64,000 nucleotides of DNA from positions 124,001 through 188,000 of the forward strand of contig JACATO010000922.1 of NCBI GenBank assembly GCA_018389105.1, given 5' to 3'. Origin of the DNA: Nautilus pompilius (taxonomy: Eukaryota > Mollusca > Cephalopoda > Nautilida > Nautilidae). The notes under the pieces were generated by a model. It did not search any database and was not told where the DNA came from. It saw nothing but the letters and a program-made list of their open reading frames with translations. Within the stretch, counting starts at the first letter, position 1. Each line of letters begins with the position of its first letter. Below are positions 25,101 through 37,100 of this stretch, in pieces. The translations under genes were made by a program, and so were the position numbers.

Positions 25101-28100
25101 TACAATGTGGGGGGGGGTGCAATAATGGTGGACAGCAGGCAACCCAGGCCAGACTACCTGCAATGAGGGCTGTGGCTACACCATCAACTATGTTCACAGC
25201 AAAGATAGGCATCTTATTCTTTTCCAAACATTCCATATAGTTCTGATCTTATTTTGGAGAAAGTATGTTGAGTCCTGTGGAAGGGGAGAATAGAGTAGCA
25301 ATTTGAGAGAACTTAGTTCCATTATTTTTTTGTGTATATTAATATTAGCCATCTCTTTTTAATTGGCTAACAGATTTTTTATCTAGAAGTCCACTTGGCT
25401 CAACAAAGTGTTAGTTGGTGTACTGAGGTGAAATGCCTAGTCTTAGCAAAGATTCTATGATCTTGAGGGATAAAAAGTTGTATTGTGGGATAATTCTCCT
25501 TGTCTTGACTAGCTATACAATTCACATGTGGCAATGGTATGTATGCACAACAAAGTTGCTTATTCACCAACTGCTACCTGTCTGCAGAGAAGACAGTGGC
25601 AATAAGATCAGCAATTTGTTGTGGATGTTGTGAACAGCCTGGAGACTAAAAATGTGTTTATCATCAGGTGTTGGCCAAATGTGCTGAGACATTTGATGGT
25701 TTGTACATTGTTTTTTAACAGGTGGCACCAGAGACTGGTTGCAATTGTGCAGGATGCAATGTGTCCCAAGATTATATGAGTGAGAGAGACTAGTCAGGGA
25801 TGTATAAGTGATCCAATATAGTATTTGCGTGTTTTACTTCATTTTAATTCTGTGGCCTTGGCTGTTAAAATGTCACTTCTGTGACCCAGGGCATTGTTGA
25901 TGCTGTCCCTCATACGGCAGTGTAGCCTAAGAGCTCAAGACACTATATTTGAGAGGGAAAATACCCCGGCTGACATCAGGCCCATCTAGTTTCATGCCTG
26001 ATTAATTTTGTCAGTATTCAGGGTGGCCACAACCTTATTTTGGGTCAGCACAATTTTCATGAGATGAATGAGTATCCCAAACCAAAATGCAATGGAATTT
26101 CATCCATTGCCCTTATACATGATAGAAAAATTCCTAAACCAGTATAATTCAGAATCAGGGATCCCATTTACCAGGTAAGAAAGAATTGTCCTGGTGTAGT
26201 GTGTGATTAAAACTGCATCATCCATGAGTAGGGTGTGCCATCTAACCGAAGCAACTTGCTCTGTTTGAGCTTAGTTATGCTGTTGGTCATACATTCAAAA
26301 TAGGCCTTAGTAGCAGCATCCTGAGATTTGGCAGGGTATAGCACATTTTTTATGTTGGCCATCTATGTTATAGAGCCTGATCATTGCTTGGGTAGCTGGC
26401 TACTCAGCACTACATTGGCCAAGTTCAGAAGCAAAAAGCTACAGCATCTTCAGGCCTGACACTCAACTTGATAAACATCTCAAACCCAAGGACAGCCATT
26501 CCTGGGTCTGAAGCCCATTAATTGAGTAAACCAAATGTGCCTACAATACAACCTAACTTATGGACATTCATCTGATATCCAGGGCATCAAAAAACTGATA
26601 CTGATCTTATTCAAGAAAGGCTGTACTTATTTCTCAAGTACCTGGGCACCTTGTGATGGTGACATCATCTGGAGAAATCAATCTTTTTGCATCCAGCGAA
26701 AACAAAGATCCTTTGGTAATGCAAGGACATAAATGAAGCGCCCATTGCTGCACAGCAATCCATCCAATGGCAAAACACCCTGCTGTCATACAGCTTTCTT
26801 GTACTGCTCATGGCATATCCACTTCAAAAAAAAACACTCCTCACACACACTCAACCCTGTGAAGCTCCTTTTCATCTCCATGCAGAATTGAGTACATCTT
26901 GGGCCATAGCCCAACAAACTCAGCAATGTGAGTGCCTGTGCACTTATTCTTTATTTTATCCAAGACCTTTTTGATCTAGCCAAGAGGTAGTTGTGCCAGG
27001 ACCCTTATTTTCCATACTAATGAAATAGAGTGCAGTGAAGTAAAAGGGAGACAAGAAAAAATAAATGTATTACTTTATTTTTACTAAAGAATTACTTAAT
27101 AGTTACTTGTGCTATTATTTCACACCAAAATGTTAGCATTTTGTATTAAAACAGGTCATATTATTTATTAATACACCTTGTAGTGAAGTACAAATATAAT
27201 GGTACCAAAAGAAAGAAATATAAACTTGCTCTATTCTGTACACAGTCAACAAACAAACAACACAAAAGTACAGCTGGTAAATGACTGACTTTCTTTCAAA
27301 TGAAACAAACCCAGCCAATAATCAAAAACCTGAATGATGTTTCTTCTAAACCATCAGGCACAGCTGGAAATTTACGCATTCTGTTTCTACCATGATCAAA
27401 GATGATCTCCTTAAAAGTATCTGCTGGAGCACCAAGAAACAAGTTCAATGAATTAGAAACAGGCATTAATGAGAACCAACTTACTTTGAGCTCTTGTAGA
27501 CCTGGGCATCTGATCAGATATTCTCGGAGTCTGAAGACAATGAAATAGTGGAAATTATTTCACTGGGAATGTGAAAAACAGGATAAAACACACACACACA
27601 TACACAGACAGACAGAGACAGAGAAGCAAATGTTGGGTGAGTTTATCATGCTATCATTATCCTGACAAAAGAAAAACTGCAAGTTTACAAAGATGGAAGA
27701 TTAAACACTTCAAATGCCAGAAGTAAAACAGTCATATTAAACCAATTTGTTATTCAAAAATATTTCTTTAATTTGCAAAAGTAGAGAAAATACCAAATGA
27801 AAGGAAACAATAAGTCATTTAATCAAACAATAAACAAGAAAAGTTCTCTCAGTAAGAACAAAAATTTTAAAAAGTCGTTGTTCTCAGTCGGCTTAGAGGG
27901 CACATCTCAGCCAGTAAACTTTCCTGGTCAGCATAGATAACTAGCATCCCATATCATGGGCAATGTACACCGCAGAGACCTTCTGCAGCCGCTATGCCTG
28001 AACAGAGGATTTAGTCTTATAATGTGAAACAAGACTACAAGGTACTACAGTAATTATGCAGATTCATTGTAAGTATTTTATTTTACTTAGATCCTTAACA

Positions 28101-31100
28101 TTATAAATCCATGAATAAAATGAAAACAAGATAAAAAAAAATCATCATGTTTTTATTTTAAAGCATAACAAATTCTATGGTGCAGTTTTAATAACTTTAA
28201 TAGTAAGCTGGTGCAACTTTAGTCTAAAAGCTCAGTTTTGAGAAATTAGAAAGAAAGCTGGAAGACAGGGAAAATCTTACAAGTATTTAGAGTTTCTACC
28301 ATCTAAAAAAAAAAAAAAAACCGAGTGGATCGTAAGCAAGTAATCTTCTAACTTTGAAAGGACTTTGAATGACATCAGATGTCACATTTTTCAGTAAGCA
28401 GAAAACCTGACAGAAAAATAAAGCGGAATTTCTGAGGATGATAAAAAAAAAAAATGTTCAGCTTCAACCAGGAAAAGGCAAGAGAAACTCATAAAAGTTA
28501 GATTTTCTCTCACTGAAACATGAACACCAGGTAAGGTACCTATCCTAGCCAGATAGGTCAGGTACAGCAGTCACTCCGTTGTAATGTGCAAGTAGTTTTC
28601 TTTTTTCTAAAACGACTAGCATTCCAGAAGCATAGGAAAGCCCAGTGGATAAGCAATTATAAAAACCAGGACATGGAATTAATTTAAACACAGGGGGAAA
28701 GGGAAATCACGGCCATGCTTACATTGTGTTATTTATTACCGTGGGAGTTGGTCCCATCAAAAACTGACTCCATTTGTATTACCGTGGGAGTTGGTCACAT
28801 CAAAAACTGACTCCATTTGTATTACCGTGGGAGTTGGTCACATCAAAAACTGACTCCAACAAACTGTAGAAACTGTCAATCCAGTTACCATAATATTAAA
28901 GTTTAATATTTAAGGAATGACTCTGAAAACTTTGTATTCCATAGACTTCACATATATGCCATGTTTTAATGGGACATGCTGAAATCAGAAGAGTACTGCA
29001 GAGTCTGCTGCTGTATGTATACTTACATGGCTAAGTACACTAGTGAGCTGATCGTTCCTTTGTCGAAGCACTGGAATAAGCGGAGACTTCTGTCGTGGCA
29101 TCTGAATTGCATAATGAGAAGTGTTGGAGATTATAACAAACCAGATATTTTAAATTTTACCTGGACAACTACCCCTGTTACTACTTAATTATTAATTATA
29201 GTCATACTTAATAGGACCTTTGAGCAAACATGGATAAATAACTATATAAAACAGTTCAAAGCCAATAATAACCATCTTTTATGCCAGTAGAGGTTTTATT
29301 CTAATTTGTGTAGTTACTTTGCCTGGGTACAATTATAGAATAATAATAAGATAATTACCAAATCTGATTCAGGATTTTCAGAAGCCATTTTGTGCCAAAG
29401 AGCAGGGACTGGAGGTGATTTTGGACGCTGAAAAATAACCAGATAACCTCTGGTAAGTTATTGGTATCTACAGGTGTGTAAAACTCTTCAAATAATATAC
29501 TGATGGACAGAAAAATGTGAAAGCAAAAACAAGTCTAGATTCATTGATATCTGGTCATCAGATAAAAGGTCTCCAAAAATATCAAAAGCGCCACTACTCT
29601 GGTACACAAACATGATATTTGGTGATGCCTGACCATCAAAGAAAAAAAAAGCATTTTGTTCTTAAATATGCCAGATTACATAGTAATAAATTCAAATTGA
29701 CAACAATCAACAAGTGGCTTTAAAATAAAACAACAATTCCATGTGAGTTTATATACAGTGACTGCTGTAGTTGGAGAATTACATAACATGATTACAAAAC
29801 AAACACCACACAAACCACCACACAACACTGGGTCATCGAGAGCTACAGTAAAGGGCATGCTGCAGTGTACATTTAAACTTTTCAAGATGTATTACCAATT
29901 TATCTGGACTTTCAGAAGATACCACCTTGTCTGTAGTAACACTCTGAGTACAAGAACTTTCTGATGTCTGCAGAGAGATACAACAGCCAAAGAATAATGA
30001 GAGAGAGAGAACATTAGTGAATAAAGTGGTTACAGCAGACACATTATATACAAAGTAAACCATGCTGTCAATTTTCTTGTCAGAGTAAGCATTTTATTTA
30101 TCATAGGTTGATGAAAATTAATTAGGATATTCTCTACAATGGTCAGACTTGCAGATCCTTCATAAAGGAACTCTTTATTTTATTATGCGATCTCTACAGC
30201 TTCAAGAATAGAGATGTACCACTAGAAGTTGTTTTTAATTTCAGTACCATCAAAAAGATCTGATAGAAATCCAAAGAGCTAACATCTGATAAGTGAAAGT
30301 TGTTTTTTCTTATACCATAATACCATTAGGCCACATTACATCATGAGGAAGGGCAAGTAAGTAGATAAAACTACCATGTGACTGTAATTATTTTAGTGTA
30401 TGAATATTTTAAAAAGTCTTGCAAAACATTGAATAATATAAATGTATCCATTATTAGCATATGTGCAGTTTTACATTATATTTATAAGCATATTTTTTAT
30501 CAAAAAAAAAAAAACAACTTCTGCATGGCCTTTATTATCCCACTTGTATGATGCATAAATCCACATAAATCAACTCTGTGAATAACCCCAAGTTTCTGCC
30601 TTTATGGACGAACAACAGAGCACAATACAAAGCTATTTACATTATTGCATTCATTTTGCTTTTCTATCCTCTCCTGCTCCAGTCTGTCTAGCATTTCTTT
30701 CTGTCTCTTCTCATCTGCTTCTTTCTTTTTCTTTTCCATCTCCTTCTTCCTTTCCTCCACTTTGCGCCTGTTTTCTTCATCTTTCTTCTGGGCCTTCAAA
30801 AAAAAAAAAAACTAAATTTTCACAGGTCACATCAGAATGGGATAGGGGTTTATTTTACTTATACATTAAAGTCCAAAAATATGTGAAATTACAAATGACT
30901 AATTACTTAGTGAAACTGCAAAAGTTAACTTGAAAACAGTCATCTGTGACAAAGAAACCTGACAGGTTTTTTTTTTTTTTTTAAACTGAATAGTTTTATC
31001 TATTAGCACATCAGTGAGCTGCTGCTGCTGCTGCTGCTGTTGTTGTTGTTGACGACCAACTTGGAATCGGGTTTTTAGTTCAGGCTCCCAGGGCTCCCAG

Positions 31101-34100
31101 CTGCGTCATGTCCTCTAAGTCTGGCGCCTTGGTCCATTTGTCCCAAAGGGCTAGTGTCATTAGGGGGTGTGTTGTGGCCAGTGTCATTGGTTCACTGTTA
31201 GGACCATGTATTCGGGGGCAGTCTGTCAGGATGTGTTCGATAGTCTCGTTCCCCAAGCTGCACTTTCTGCAGGTCTCATCACTTGCACGGTTGATCTTCT
31301 TCAGCCAATACTAAAGATCGGGGGTGATGTCCGTTTCGGAGTTGGCTGAGGGTGACCTGTTCTTTCTTGGCTAGCTTGTCTTCCACCCGACGGTTGATGG
31401 TTTCCCCTCGGTGGCCATAGATCTCCTTCAGGCATGTGTGGGTAATGGGATTACTGCAAGTCCTTTGGTGAATTGCCGCTTTAGCCACGTCGTAATGCCA
31501 TCCTGTTTGTGTTTGTTCTTCTCCCACCCCTTCTTTGGCCTTCAGGTCCGCCAGTTCGCTCCCTTTCACCCCGTAGTGGCTAGGGCACCATGTGAAGGCG
31601 ATTTGGCAGCCTGTCTGAGTTATACTGTGGAGGAGCTCCAGAATTTCTCTTTCATCAGAATTGTCGAGGGGCATAGAGGGGTGTATGTAGGGCTTGGATG
31701 CGTTGGAGGGCTGACATGTTGTCAGTGATGATGCGGACAAGACGGGCGTCGCTCCTCTCCGTTATAGTTCACAGGGCCTCCTTGATCGCCTTTAGTTCAG
31801 CTTGGAAAGATGAGCACCATCGTCCAGCAGGCAACACAGTTGCTGCTGCTGCTCAGGGAAAAATTGCCCACCCTGCAACATCGGGGGCCTGGCACTAACA
31901 GTTTCAGCAGGGAACCAATAGAATCTCTCGCATTTAGATGTGGGAGGAAATTAGAATGGTCAAAGGAACAACTTGCTGGCAAAGAAGAGCGAGAGAAAAT
32001 TATGCCAGGCAGGTACACTAAGCCAAATGACCCTGGCTGGAAATAAAACTCAGGTCCTTGGGCTCGCCAGTCCAGTAGGTTAACCACCAAGCTACAGGGT
32101 ACCCCAATGAGGCTATTCATTTCATTTTGTAAACAACTGTAAAGTGAACGATTGTCCAATTTTCAGTACATATACAAACAGCCTCAATCGACATGGAGGA
32201 GATGATCCTATTTATTTAAAAAAAAAAATCACACTGACTTCATCATAGCTGAACAATGTCAGCATATAGAGTGAATGAACCCTTGGCCAACCTTGGAGGA
32301 GGCTGTCCAACATCTGGACAAGTACGTGCCAACTTACCACAAATATGACAACCCTCGCTACGCATGTACCAGCAATAATGCTAAATCTCTTAACAAACCT
32401 GCATTACATATACTACAAAAGGCACCAGCAAATGTATAAAATAATTAGGTGGTGCAGCACAGCTTGTTGACAAGCATTTAAAAATCTAAAACCACACACG
32501 CTTGTGACTCAGCTACCAGCCTACCATGCTTAGTGTATGTGAAGCAAAGGTTTAAAGCCTGCTTTTCATTGCAAATTTAAAGTTGCTTTTTTCCAGTTTA
32601 TAATGTTCAGTTGAAACTGAACCAAATTTGCTTGTATATTATGAAGAATGAGCTGCAACACTAACAGTTGTAGATGTAAAACTTATACTATAAGTTATCA
32701 TTTTAAAGGGTGTCCATAAACAGCATGCCACATAGTTTGTCTTGGCTTTTACCTATCCAGTGAATGCAAATTAATCTACCATAACTTAATTAGCTGTTTT
32801 GCCTCAAACTTATATTATCAGCATCAACATAATTCACATTATCTTATTTGGTTTAATCAATAATGAGATCTTCTGTTATGTCAGCACATTTTACTTAATA
32901 ACTGAAATCTATAAACAATGCAACTGTTGATTTTGTACCAGCTGTAGCTAATTTTCTAATTTCTTTTTCTTCTTTCCTTTTTTTTTTTTGTTTGCTTTAA
33001 AAGATATTTTTGATTTTTCTGTAGGTTTTGTAGTCCCAGATTCAGCATTTATGGAATTCATGTCTTGAAAAGAAAAAATTAATTTGTGAATTACTAGAAA
33101 TATGAATGTTGGAATCGCTTTATTATTTATTGTTTTGGTTTTACTTTTAAAAGAATCATAAGCTTTGTTACCTTTAGTAAAACTTTCAGCATTATCTTTA
33201 ATAGCTTTCATTGTTTTTGGCCTATTAAAAACAAATCTATCCATTATATCTTTGCATCAATCAATCCTCTCCCCATAACATATCTCACACTTTCTTCTTT
33301 CTCTAAGCATTTCTTTCCTAAAGAAATCAAATCTTTCTTTAAACAAGTCTAAACATGTCTCAAATGCAATCAAAATGATACAGTTTCATTTTGGAAATCC
33401 ATTCTAATTTCATCTTGATCAGTGATCAAAATTTGAGTGCTTGAAATAAATTTTCTATTAACTGGTAAATAAACTACAACTTTTGGATTTTAAACTTTTT
33501 ACATCCAGGTGAAACATTTAAAAAAAAAGATGAACATACAGTTTGAGAGCTAGTTCCATTAATATATGAATCATTAATTTGATTACAATGTAGAACAGAA
33601 TTAACTGATAGAATATTAACTTGGTTATATCTTTCATTATAACCGGAAGATAAAGTCCTAGAGTTAAATCCTAAGAGTTAATAAAGTATTCTCTACAGTA
33701 AAAATCAACTTTATAGTTAAAAATAATAATAATGATATATTTGGAAGTAGCATTATTATCTTTAATGGTAATGTAATATTCCTTAGACTTTGAATCCCAA
33801 TGATTTTTAGTTTCCATGTCTTTGAATTTCACTATTTGTGTAAACTAGTCTTTGATTAACTGATCTAGATTTAAGGGTAGAAACTCAACCACTATACAGT
33901 TGTCTCATTAATGTCTCAATCTAGATTAATTGCTGGACTTGTCTTAGCTAATGAACAATATGTTTGTTCCACTTATAATGTGCAGCATTACTGTTGTGAT
34001 AAATAGCTGAGATGTGTCCTAAAACCATGCCAAGAATATTTCTGTCTGGTTTTGTTTTTATTAAAAGTTCCCCAAAATCAGAAGTGGTGTAAAATTGATA

Positions 34101-37100
34101 ATAAGCTTATTACGAGTAATCCAATTGGATATTTGCTACAGTTCTAATGAAGCCTCTTGAGAAAGCTTTGATGTTTGGGTGACTGCTTTCTTGAAATTTG
34201 CCTTTCAAAAAGTCATGGGCCCGTTAATCAACTCTAATTGTAAGTCTTCAGGTGCATCACCCATTCCTGCATCAAAAGGATTCTCAGATATCCATAGCTC
34301 CCTTGCAGTTTTAGATTTAGCTTGTTCAAGTAAGTTGTCATGTCAATCAAGAAATTGAAATCCCAGAGGCTGAACAAGATCAAACCAGTACAGGCAAATG
34401 TTTTTTTTAATTTTTCTACCATAAACATTTTTTATTTCAGTTCTTGGTCCAAAAAAAAAAAAAAAATCTTAAAACCCTTCCACAATTAACCCAATGCACT
34501 TCGGAATGGTACGAAATTTCACTGTTATCTCCTTTGATTCAAGAGCAAAAATTATATAACTGGTGATGGTTGAGTCCTTGCTCGCAAATTAAACTGATAA
34601 AGGATAATAGAACTTTCGCCACTTCACCTAAATTCAGTGTTTTCCCATGCAAACAAATTCTGGTGAATAATACAGCGAAAGTGCATCTGAATTTCAGAAT
34701 TAATTTTCCCATGTGCCTGTTGATACGCCCAATAAGTACTGCAGCTTTACCGGCCACAATACCGGTATCCTCAGTCGCGATGCTTTTCAACTGGTTCCAG
34801 TTTGGGTAGAGAGATTTTATTGTCTTTAAAACTTTTAAATAAATTTATTTAGTTTGTAAAAAGGGTTTTTTTTCAAATCTGCAATTAAAAAAGAATTAAA
34901 ACTACAAAAAATTATATATATATATTACATAACAGAAAAAAAAAGATAAGAATATTAACTTAATTGGATTGGGAAAAAAAAATATTTATACAGTTCATGT
35001 TGCTAAAGTTTCATTACATCTCTTCGATGGTAAGTTTATTTACTATATCACGGGTCTGCCCCTTCAAAGTATGGCCTGCTGAGCCTTCGTATCTAGTTCA
35101 CTAATGCAAAATGTATTTACGTAAAATATTACCCTTAGCAACAAAAAAAAAAATATAAATATCTTAAAACCTGCTTAATCTTAACCAGTGTCAATTCCTC
35201 TGTTAAAAGCATAGTTAGAATGTATTTACAAAAGGGGGGGGTATGGGGTGTCAACTTTGTTTCAGTCCTTTGTTTCAGTCATCTTTAAGCAAGCATCACA
35301 TCTTCGTTAATTCACTAGTAGCTGTGGTAAACTTACTTAAATTGTCAATAAAAGAGTATGGAGAAAACAACTTTTTTTCTGAAAGTTTCATCAGTTGCGT
35401 GCGTGAATTTTTTTTCAATTTTAGATTTTCCACTAATTTATCTCAAGCTCATCCCCGTAAATTCTAAAATAGTTTTAAAATCTAACTTAGATACATTTAG
35501 ATATAACTTTATCATCTGTTATCTCTTTATCAACAGATACTTCAAATGAAATGAAGTATATTATTTTGATCTTTGTGATATAATAAAGATGGCATCTTTA
35601 TCCAGATCTTTAAAGAGATGTGTGATGTAATTATATAAATTGTGATATGTAATGGGTATATAACTGGGTTTTCTAAAGTTTAATTACACTCATTATGCTC
35701 GGTGCATTTAGTAATGGCTCGAACTACTATACACAGACAGATAAAGCAACACCTTACTAAACAGAAACTTGTTGAGCACCTTCCCAATCACCAGATCTGT
35801 ACAGCAGGGCTGTCTGCTATCAATGCCAATCTTCTGCTTACAGTTTGAGCCATTTCTGCAATCTGTCATTAGCTCACAAGAATAAAGGAGTCTGCCCCTT
35901 CCCTGCTTCAATCAAATGTTAAAACGTATATCATTTGTGGATGACTTCACCTCTTTCACCATCTCAATAGAAGATCTAAAATTCCTAATCATAAACATTA
36001 AAAAAAAAAACTTATAGAAAATAGTCTGGCTTCTGAATTAACCTCACCAAATCTAAGACTTTATTATATAATTACAAGTCCAACATCAACTGGTTTACAC
36101 AAAGACTTGTTAACATCAAATACAATGATAAAAATTCTGTGGCTCATAGTGGGCCCAGAATTTAATTTGAATAACCAATGGCACAATCTATATAAATGAA
36201 CATCACAATTTCTTATGATTTACTATATATATATATATACAGTAAACCCCCGTCATATCGTGGTTCAGTTTTCGCAGTCCTGCTATTTCGCGTTTTTTTC
36301 TGTAAGACCTATTAATTTTCATATCGCATATGTTTTCGCAATTTCATGGCATTCCGTAGCATTGTTTATGAGTTTAAATCTCCGCTGATTGGCTGTTCTG
36401 TTTTAGAAGCATCTCGCAGGGAGAGAAGCTGTTCGCCTTGCTGTTTTATTGATAACCCCAAGGATGCCACCCAAACGCCCATCATCTAAGGCTTCTGGTG
36501 AGCCAAAGAAGAAGAGAAAGTTCTTGACGATTCAGAAGGTGGAACTTCTCGATATCATAAAGGAAGGACAGAGTTACGCTGCCATAGCCTGCCATTATGG
36601 TATGAATGAGTCAACGGTTCGCTACATCAATAAAGATGAGAAGAATATCAGAGCAACCGCTTCGCTGTGCATCAATAAAGGTGCAAAACGAGTTGTTTCT
36701 ATCCGCAATAAAAACATCATCAGGATGGAAACTGCCTTGGCTTTTTGGATCCAAGATTTCCGAAAGAAAAACATCACTTTGGATGGTAACACCGTCAGGA
36801 CCAAGGCAAAGCTGTACAACACTTTTGCCGATCAAAGAGGTTCTGAAGAAGGCGCTCCGAAGCCAAACTGTCAGACAGCGACAATCCTGATGATCCTCAG
36901 CCTTCTACATCTTCATCAGGAGGCTTTTCTGCCAGCAAGGGATGGTTTGACCGCTTCCAGAAGCACTTTCAGTTGAAGAGCGTTTCATTGCAAGGTGAAG
37001 CTGCATCTGCCGACAAAGAAGCTGCTGCTAGGTGCTTTCCATTGCTCTTGCTTTCTCTCAATATCTTTTGTGTGTTTAAATGTTTCTATTGTTTTAAAAG

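Noticed and set aside
27310-27460. Extra CSPP1 exon after exon 20
   Set aside because: Its possible acceptor and donor give phases that do not join exon 21, whereas exon 20 joins exon 21 directly.
28735-28859. CRISPR-like array
   Set aside because: Units are adjacent without spacers and lie in an animal intron.
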